From positions 8,162,033 to 8,226,032 of the forward strand of contig OX578286.1 of assembly GCA_951217055.1 (NCBI GenBank): a stretch of DNA of 64,000 bases, read 5' to 3'. The notes beneath the pieces are model-generated. The model did not search any database and was not told the DNA's origin. It saw only the letters and a list, made by a program, of their open reading frames with translations. The position numbers were made by a program, and so were the translations under genes. The stretch comes from Gerris lacustris. Taxonomy: Eukaryota > Arthropoda > Insecta > Hemiptera > Gerridae. Shown one piece after another: positions 55,690 through 64,000 of this stretch (positions are counted from its first letter, which is position 1; every line of letters starts with the position of its first letter).

Positions 55690-56205
55690 TTGTTTCCATC
55701 CTTACCGAAAGTAACGGAAACTATGTACTCAATCGCTCCGCAGAACGAACATTTTTTTTTTCCAAGATAGATATCCGATGTAGACATCATGGGAACACAT
55801 GGTTCCGTGTCTGTCTGTTGCTCAATTTTTGCGAATAACACGTGATAAAAACCGCTCGCCCGATTTTAATGAAATTTCGAGGGTAGGTTAAAAATAGTCC
55901 ATTGTTGGCCCCATATAAGTTTCCACCTTCGGCATTCATTTGCATCTCTTCCACATTCGCACAAACAGATTTATTTACTCCTATATCTTCATACGTTTTG
56001 GGTAGTTTATCGGAAGTAGCTTCTAGCAAAATTTAGACCGTCTAGGATTTTTAAATTTTGTCAAATTTATACATTCATTCAATTAAAATCAAAACAATTT
56101 TGACAAATTTAAAAAACGGGGTAAAATTTAATAACTTTGACAATAATATAGACTGTGAAAGCATTCCCCGAGGAAGCTATGTGGCACACTAATTGACAGA
56201 CCCAG
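55690..56205 (+). repeat. Diverged family B copy
   Basis: B hairpin-end relic at 55,700, core to about 56,030, then AT-rich sequence and the B terminus 'gaggaagctatgtggcacac' at 56,172. Confidence 0.65.
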
Positions 56206-57484
56206 ACCATTATAATATAATTATTATATACTTTTTTCTTTGAAATCTTATGGTTATAGAATTGGTAGTAGAAGCCTTCTTTTCTGTGTAAATTGAATTT
56301 AATTTTCTTATAAATAAATAAATATGAATTTGTGCTGTGAAATTTTTAGGACTCAAGAAAATATTCAAATTTTGGGGAAGTGTACTTCTATGAATATCCT
56401 TATGGGATTTGGAATCTAGCATTAATTTATGTAAGATGTATATTTTTTCGATAGGATCATGGCTATGGAGTAAAATAGTGGAAACGAATAAAAATTAACA
56501 TTTTTATCAAGTTCAAACTGGAATTTTAATGAAACTACGTAATTTTTTAAAAAAATACAACAGAAAAATTAACAACAATTAAGTTATTTGAACTGTAAAA
56601 TATTGTTTATTTAATTTATATTAACCATTCAAATCAAATGAATTTTTAAACCTACTAATTACAGCTCAGTAAACTTTTTTTTGTGCGTCAGTCGAAACGC
56701 GCAAAAAAAATTAAGTCTTCGAATGTACGTACACTCAAATCTTCATATAAATTAAAACATATATTCCTCGTTAACTTTTAATTTGTTTTTACTAGATATT
56801 AACAAATCATAATAAGAAATATAACCAGAGTTAAAATTTGAAGACCATAAAAAATGACATGCGATGTAATTTGTGTTTCGTTCATAAATTCATAAAGGTT
56901 ATATATACTCACCGAGATGTTAAACAAAAAAGATTTTGTAGAGAAAAAAAAAAATATTTTCAGTCCTGACAATTTTTGTAAGTTACAGTTTTTTGAGTTA
57001 CAGCTCTTTAACAATATAGTCGAAAGAGCCGAAAATCTATTTTTATTTATATAACATATAATATAAACAATAATCGTTACACAATTATTATAATGTTTTG
57101 AAGATTTGAGCTATTTTGACCATTTTCAAAGACCTTAATCAGTCAAATTTTAAGAACAATAAACTTGCGTAAACTGTTGAAATAATAAGATGCAATTTGA
57201 AAATCTGAAATTAATTAAGTTGAGAGAACTCTAGCTTTGCTAATTTCTTTATTATAACTAATTTTCTTGTGCTATATTTCGACCAATTAGTAACTTTTTC
57301 TTTCTAGAAAAAATTAAATGTATGTGTATTTTCAAGATCTTAAACTTTGATCTGTAATATTTCAATTCAAATATACTTATCGAGATAATTAGCAATAACC
57401 TCAAGAATCACCCTTTGAGCCCAAGAAAAAAGGGAAAATTGTCTATTTTTATAACCTCAGTTTTCGTTTGCATGACCCATATTT
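56206..57484. other. AT-rich intergenic, nothing recognised
   Basis: Short open frames only, none with domain-like composition. Confidence 0.4.
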
Positions 57485-57870
57485 TTGCTTCCGTACTTAT
57501 CGAAGGTAACGGAACTTATGTGATCGTTGTGAAGGACAAACTTTTTTGTCTCCGATTTCAAAACTTCTAAGACAGAAATCCTTTTCAGACATCAGGGAAC
57601 ATTTTTAGTTCTGTATGTTGTTCTATCTATCACTCAATTTTGCGAAACATAATCATAAAACCTATCTGCCCGATTTTAATGAAATGGATCGTATAGGTAA
57701 TAATTAGGCCTTTGTTGCGGTCCCGCGTTAGTTTCGAACTTCTGCGCCTACTTGTTTCTCTTCCATATGCGCACAAACATACATTTATTTACATCTATAT
57801 CTAGAAAAGTACTCATCTGATTTTTTATAAAATGTTGTTGCTTTATCAAAAGTAGTAATCTATACTCTTC
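57485..57870 (+). repeat. Diverged family B copy
   Basis: Starts 'gcttccgtacttatcgaagg' and follows the B core to about 57,850. Confidence 0.7.
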
Positions 57871-58394
57871 AATACCTTTCATTTGATACCCCACTCGCGT
57901 GACGTCAATTATCCACCATTTTGAATTTGTACAGCTAATAATTTTCAGTTCGCTGTATTTTTTTTTGTGTGCGCGTCAAAACGATCTTTAAAACTGGAAA
58001 GTTTCATGCTTTTATCTCTTTTGATTCACAAGCTATTGGAACCGTACAGAGCGACAGGCGGACAGACAGACACAGGAACGAAACCATAAGGGTTTCTTTT
58101 TTTGTTTTACCAATGAAACCCTAAAAAGACTTTTTATTGGTCTATTATGATTTTGTTACAGTAGTGATGGTGAAAAAATTTCAAATATTGTAATTATGCC
58201 CAAACAATTTCATACAAAATTTTTTTTTACAATTTTAAGTTGTTTTTGTATATTATTTGTAATAAAAATTAAAAGCATTAACGTGAACTATAATTTTAAA
58301 TTATTTGTAGATTTTGGTGTTGGCAAAAGCAAAAATATAATTATATGAAGAAATTGTCATAACCTTGCTTTTTTAACTTGCAAAATTTAAAGAG

Positions 58395-58810
58395 CAGAGT
58401 CGTTTTAAATTAATCTGGGGCTTTCTGAGGGCCACTTTCGACAAAATATTTATAATTCATTTTAATCAGATGTATTTTTGAAGATATAGGTGTAAATAAA
58501 TGTATGTTTACGTGCATGTGGAAGAGAAACTAATGAGAGCAGAAGTTTGAAACTTATATGGGACCAACAATGACCAACAATGTCAATGACTAATTCTATC
58601 TGAATTCTAAATACTAGATACCATCTAAATTCATTAAATCGGATAAGCAGTTTTTGAAATATGTTGGCTCGCAAAAAATGGGCGAAAGACAAGCACTAAA
58701 CCAAAAATGTTCCCTGATGTCTGAAACGGATTTCTGTTTTAGAAGTTTTAAAATCGGAAACATTAAACATCACATAACTTACATTGTCTTAGATAAGCTG
58801 TAAGCTCGAA
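58395..58810 (-). repeat. Family B copy
   Basis: Reverse orientation; has 'ggacaaacatg'-type core variants and 'tgttccctgatgtctgaaac'. An open frame of 76 codons is incidental. Confidence 0.7.
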
Positions 58811-58974
58811 AGAAAAATTTGTTATCTTGTCAGGTTTATAGTAAAATGAATACATAATTGATTGGCCAAACTAGTGTAAAGAAAAATTGTCTGCCAATCA
58901 GTAATTTGCCAATCTCTAATGATTTTATACTTTTACAATTCATTATTGTCTAATTTATTTAATTTTTTTTTTTT

Positions 58975-59480
58975 TACTTTCTCGTATAAAGAAAAAATAT
59001 TTTCATGGCGCGATGTGTGATTTACACGTTTTGAGGTCCCCTGAGGTTAAACTACTGGGCCAATTTTGACGAAATTTGGCATACATGTTCAAAAAACTCT
59101 TACCCCCAGGCGAAATTGTGAAATTAATTTTAGTTCCAAAAACTGTTTGGGGCACTACCCCCAAAAACTCAAATAAAAGTAAAAAGAAATCATTTCTCGA
59201 AAACAGTTCCGAGGATTTTGATTATAAAATGTAGTCTATTTAAATACGAATCTAAATATATAAGCCGTTCTCCCGGGAAAATCTAGTTCCTGAGAAAATA
59301 GCTTTACACTGGGACGGAAAGAGGCCGGGTTCGATTTCCCGCCGAGGAGATGTTATTTGTATGGTAAATAGTCTAAAATAATTAAATGTACCTACGAAAA
59401 CTAATAAATAGTGAACACTAGACTATGTAATTATTAACTCTTAAAGTTTGTTTGAGTTGGCGCGGAACGGTTTTTTTATT
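58975..59480 (+). repeat. Family A copy
   Basis: Starts 'tactttctcgtataaagaaa', has a shortened microsatellite region, a B-box-like 'gggttcgatttccc' at about 59,327 and ends near 'gaacggttttttt'. Confidence 0.75.
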
Positions 59481-59639
59481 ATAAAAAAACCGTTTTATTA
59501 TAAAACTTTTTTATTATCTGCCAAAATTGTAGTGAGAGTACCAATATAGCCCACTATAGAAAGCAGTTATTGTTATATATTAGCGGTTAATTTAATAAAT
59601 AATTTGGTTTTATTATAGGTATAATTTAGCAATATTTAA

Positions 59640-60010
59640 TGAGCACAGGTACAGGTGGTTGAAATTAATCTTGAGCTATCTTAGGACTACTGTAAACTGT
59701 AAACCATCCAAATTTCTTGAAAATCAGAACATTATTTTGAAGATATAAGTGTAAATAAACGTATTTTTGAACACTGTGGAAGAGAAAGAAATAGGGGCAG
59801 AAGTAGAAGTTTAAATGGGACCAGCAATGGCTAATTATGAACTACCATTATAATATATTTTATTATAATTAGATAAGCAGTTTTTGAATTATGTTAGTTA
59901 AAAAAAAAAATGGATGCAGACAGAGGGACCGAAAAAGTTAACTGATATCTGAAACGGATTTTTGTCTTGTAATTTTTGAAATCGAAGACATTATACTAGT
60001 TCATTAAAGT
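59640..60010 (-). repeat. Diverged family B copy
   Basis: Matches 18,720-19,080 with many substitutions. Confidence 0.6.
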
Positions 60011-61935
60011 GTATATGTAAGTTGTGTTGGTATAAGTAAGAGATAAGGAAGAGGGTTAGAACTAGAGGCAGTCAGGGTGGGAGTACCCGGGACTCGGTAC
60101 ACATGACACTCCACCTTTCATTCCCTTCCTCAATCTGAATAGAAACTAATTCACTAGTACATTAAAATTCCACCAGGTTCAGTAGCGGACGGCCTTGTCC
60201 CGTCAAATCGTAGTTAACAAATGCAGCCTCCAAATTTAATTATTTTAAAATAATTTTTACATATTTGGCATCTACTAATGCTTCTTAAGGGCGGCTAGTT
60301 TTTAGAATTTTGAATTTCGTTCATGAAAATAAAATTTTTGACTTTTAGAGCTTTTTTAGGGCTAAAATAAACCAAATATAAAAAATCTAAAAACTAGCCG
60401 CCCTTTGGGATTTAGTTGTGAATATTTAAAAAAAAAAAATCAGCTCTCTATCTCTTAAAATAGAGGCCCTATTTGTTAACTACGAAAACACTACAGGTTC
60501 CCGCCCCGCCTTAATATATTTTTACTCATTAAACCAATAAAAAAAAGCACAAATGTATTTCAAACCGTAAGGAACGTAGTTAAATTCACTTCAATTTGAC
60601 TACGTTTATAATAGGTTACTATCTTGTTTGTGTATCCAGTACAAATCTTGCAATTGATTTTTAACTAACTTCCCGAGTAGCTAGACATTTAAAATTTTTT
60701 AGAATAGCTCAGATCACGATGTCAATGCATAATTTTAATACTTTTAGCCATATTTCAGCAGAATTTAATTCGTTTTCAGCAAATATTTCCGTGTGGAAAT
60801 TAGTTCGGAAAAGCTTCTTAGATTGTTACTCCCCTTTGTTTTTGTTTTTTTTATTAAGGGAGTAACACTCTAAAGAAGTGTCAAAAAAGAAAAGTGTGAC
60901 AGGGATTCAGAAACCTATAGGAGGTTTGCAATCCAGTCTACAGCTGTAGGACCTTCCCCTACCGCGGACTCGAATGTAACCGAGGACGGGACGTGTAGGT
61001 TCGGCTTCCTTCGGTTCTCCCCCACTCTATAGCCTGTAGCCCAGCGCTCTTCTATTCTACTACACTTAGTAAAGTCTAGTCTAGAGCAGCAGTTCTCAAC
61101 CCACGTACCCCTTTTTGTGTAATTTACTGTGGGTATCCTCTAAAAACAACCCCTTATTTTTACAAATACTATTTACATTAGATGAAGTGTTGTTACACTA
61201 CTGCTAATATTGCAACATCGTAGAAACAGCTGTAAATAGGTCATTTACTTTACTTATACGCACATAAACTCGAAAAACGACACCATATTTAATCCATTAG
61301 GGGCATAGATATTCTGGTTTAGCAAAAGAATTCTAATAATTCCAAACGGTTGTTTATAAATCTATCAAAATTAAAAATAACATGTTTCTTAGCAAAGCAC
61401 AAGAATCCAACTAGTTATTATAATATACAATATACAAAGTATTCGAAAAATATAAAACTCTCATAAAATATTTTAAGGAGTTTTCCTGCTTCATGGAATA
61501 TTACCAAAATAAAACTTGTAAGGGTTAAAAAAAACTAACTATTACGTGGTCTCGGCCCTGAAAAGCCCTGTGAAGGGCTAATTTAAAATCTTAAATAGGA
61601 TCCCCATAACTTTTTATGGCAGAATCGTATAATAGCAGAGGTAAAATTCTTATCAAATAAACAAAAAAAAGATAACATTTTGGTGCTTAAGCTGAGTTAC
61701 GAGTTTTTTTTTATAGTTTTATTTGAGTTGGAATATTACAGAGATAACGCTACACAAGGAGAGATAGAGATGGACCATGGAGGGAGTTTCACAAGAATAA
61801 CCAATCTGATCTTTACAATCGATACGTTAACCTAAACTATTGTGATTTAAACATTGCATGTTTATCGAGTTTTCCAAACAATGTTTAGTAAAAGGAGGAA
61901 GAGAAAGTGAACTTCTTTAAATTTTTTCTCGACAA
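60011..61935. other. Intergenic, mostly unrecognised
   Basis: 60,280-60,410 contains an inverted pair ('aagggcggctagtttttaga' and inverse). 60,885-61,010 has a stretch related to module G ('gtgtgacagggattcag'). No gene. Confidence 0.4.
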
Positions 61936-62142
61936 TTTTTCTTCCGAGCTTATCGAAGGTGACGGAAGCATTGTGTTCACTTTTTAGAACGAAAACATTT
62001 TATGTCTCCGATTTTAAAAATTCCAAGACAGAAATCCGTTTCAGACATCAGGGAACATTTTTGGCCTCGTGTATGTCTGTCTGTCTGTTGGTCTGTGTGT
62101 CCGCGAATTATGAAACGTGCGACGATAACTTGAGTAAATGTC

Positions 62143-62621
62143 CTGCACACTGTGGGCTTGACGGAAATGAAAGAGCCGACCAACTGGCCAAAGAAGGTAC
62201 AACTAACGAGCAGCCAGACAGACCTACTTCATTTAAAACATCGACAAAATTGATTAATAATGCAGTTATAAGTAACTTAAAAGAGAAGTGGTGGTTGGAA
62301 ACAGAAGGCAAGCAATGGGCTCATTGCTCATTGCTAGATAAGGAAGGAAGAGTGCCGCCAGACCTGCCTAGAAGAGAAGCAGTAGCTCATTTCCGAATGA
62401 AAACTGGACACGACTATCTACAGAGCCACCTACACCGCATCGGAGTCGCAGAATCTGCAACCTGTCCATTATGTCGACAAGGGGACATGACATCCCTGCA
62501 CCTTAAAACATGCCAAGCACTTGAAGATGTACGGCACACCAAAAATAATTTAAGTGATATCTATTGGGCTGCTAGACGTCGCATGGCCGAAGTCGCCTTA
62601 GACGAGCAAGGTATAGGATAA
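62143..62621 (+). pseudogene. LINE ORF2 C-terminal fragment (RNase H end, CCHC)
   Basis: About 158 codons open to the natural stop. It starts within RNase H (HCGLDGNERADQLAKEG) and ends with a CPLCRQGDMTSLHLKTC knuckle, as in I-type LINEs. The sequence differs from the LINE at 36-50 kb, so this is a second LINE family. Fusion to upstream repeat sequence in one open frame is accidental; no start codon of its own. Confidence 0.85.
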
Positions 62622-62644
62622 AAAAAAAAAAAAAAAAAAAAAAA
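62143..62644 (+). mobile_element. 5'-truncated LINE insertion with poly(A) and 16-bp TSD
   Basis: The 16-bp sequence AACTTGAGTAAATGTC at 62,127-62,142 is repeated at 62,645-62,660, directly after a poly(A) run of about 25. The inserted 502 bp encode only the LINE C-terminus. These are standard target-primed reverse transcription marks. Confidence 0.92.
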
Positions 62645-63229
62645 AACTTGAGTAAATGTCAACTGACTTTTATGAAATTTGGTATATATGTTCATTTTAC
62701 CAATTTCCAGGACAATTTCGTTGGACAACAATATCCGTCCAAGCGTTCACGAGCAACGCTCGCGTAAACGTTAACTTTAAATTTAAAATTGGAATTAAAG
62801 TCGGAAAAAATCTAACTTCATTTATGCAATGAGACAAACATTTTCTACAAATAAATTGTTTTAGTAAAACCAACAGAGAAACCGCTATGAGGTGTTAAAT
62901 ATCGCTAAAACTATTAATAGTTTTTACACAATAAACAATATAACAATAAAGTAATATAACAATAAACTAATATAAAAATAAATTAATATAACAATAATGT
63001 TAATGTTAATATAACAATGAAGTACATGATAGGATGCGAGGAAGCTATTTGCAACACTAATTGGCAGTCTATTATTTTTTTTTTTTTTTATAAAAATGGA
63101 GGTATTTATATAATTATTTCTGCATTAATTTTTTTAAATAACTATTAAGGCAAAGGGTTGGTTAGTCCAATGTACTTTGGGACAAAGGAATATCACACTT
63201 CTGTTTTTATAAGGGGAGTAACATTCTCA

Positions 63230-63454
63230 AGAAAAAAAGTTTGTACACCTAGAATTTTTTGTATAACTTAATCTTTTGGTACCTTTAAAGTATATGTGGT
63301 AGACTAAGTTCGTATGTGTGACATAGTTAGGCAATATGAAAAAGACAAAGTGGTAGAGAGCGGCTCATTTTGGTGGACAATGTGATTGACCAGAATACAA
63401 AATTAGTCACCAAACCAAAAATCAATGCTACTTCTTTACATTGTTACTCCCCTA

Positions 63455-63486
<32 letters not shown>

Positions 63487-63860
63487 ATAAATGACTTTGA
63501 CTAAATAATGTCGTCAGCGGGACATAGCATTTGGCAATAGACATTTGAAAAAAAAAAAAAAAAAAAAAAACGGTGGAGAGCGGCCATATCCCACGCATTT
63601 CGGTGGACAATGTGATTTTCATAATCCTCACTACAAAATTAGTTAGTAGACCAATTATCAGGTTGATGTTAGTTTTCCACTTAAAGCTCAATTATTCAAA
63701 TATTACTCTAAATCAAAGAGTGGTATCCTATTAAGTGACAAACTAATATCAACTTAATGTTTGGTCTACTAACTAATTCTATAATCGGGATCATGAAAAT
63801 CACATTGTCCACCATGAAGTGCGGGACATAGCTGTTCTCCACCGGTTTTTTTTTTAAATT
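63230..63860. mobile_element. Degraded foldback element(s), family D
   Basis: 63,240-63,410 and 63,505-63,850 match parts of the 1433-2010 arms. 'gtggacaatgtgatt' occurs at 63,372 and 63,603, and its inverse at about 63,800. Poly(T) and poly(A) runs (63,457-63,481; 63,549-63,570) interrupt them. Confidence 0.65.
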
Positions 63861-63869
63861 TTTTTTTTT

Positions 63870-64000
63870 ATTACTATACTTTACTTTTTTTATTACTATA
63901 CTTATTTACTTATTTACTTATTACTTATTTACTTATTTTTATATTATACTTATTTTTTTTATTACTATACTTTATATTACTTATTATAATTAATATTTGT
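63870..64000. repeat. TTACT/ATTTACTT-type simple repeat
   Basis: Degenerate T/A/C pentamer and octamer repeats running to the window end. Confidence 0.7.

Larger units (their letters stand above)
61940..63085 (+). repeat. Chimeric family B/C copy split by a LINE
   Basis: Same B/C arrangement as 25,215-25,800: B hairpin end at 61,943, C core from 62,120 to 62,930, and B terminus at about 63,035-63,075. A 5'-truncated LINE interrupts it at 62,143-62,644. Confidence 0.75.

Overview
The window looks like repeat-rich, AT-rich arthropod (probably insect) nuclear DNA. The evidence is a Ty3/Gypsy LTR retrotransposon, an ORF1/ORF2 LINE of the I/Jockey group, piggyBac-type and Harbinger-type MITEs, foldback elements, long (AT)n arrays, and short genes with arthropod-style Inr/DPE or TATA core promoters. 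No conventional host gene was recognised. Almost everything readable is a mobile element, and many are nested. No database search was possible, so family names rest on motifs and termini.

Layout. 1-28 kb is a mosaic of interspersed repeats, called here A, B, C, D (foldback), E (tandem, possibly Crypton-derived), G and H. It also holds two TTAA-flanked piggyBac-type elements, one containing a probable 1.33-kb solo LTR, a tRNA-derived SINE, a Harbinger-type MITE and microsatellites. 28,150-32,414 is a complete LTR retrotransposon with identical 122-bp LTRs, a 5-bp TSD and one open 1310-codon Gag-Pol frame. 33,288-33,984 is a solo LTR in a family A copy. 34.3-35.5 kb holds two foldback repeats whose loops carry a hammerhead-ribozyme-like core.

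36.4-50.4 kb is a LINE on the minus strand, split inside its reverse transcriptase by a 9,284-bp element at 38,025-47,308. That element has ~500-bp terminal inverted repeats starting AGTAGT and an exact 6-bp target duplication (GTCGAC), as in Maverick/Polinton elements. It has no visible polymerase, integrase, ATPase or capsid gene. Its cargo is a BIR-RING (IAP-like) gene, two genes joining an exonuclease-like domain to a BIR, a spliced small gene, a MADF gene and an RNF146-like RING-WWE gene. An array of 23 exact TTTGCGCAAA palindromes on a 52-bp period lies between divergent TATA promoters, much like a baculovirus hr enhancer. A second array of ~21-bp near-palindromes lies near the left end. 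The inferred picture is a non-autonomous virus-like element carrying several genes of the ubiquitin/cell-death-control type. This is the most interesting object in the window.

50.7-64 kb returns to repeats: a TTAA-flanked MITE, a foldback MITE, tandem family A copies, several B copies, a 5'-truncated LINE insertion with poly(A) tail and 16-bp TSD, and degraded foldback D copies at the right end.
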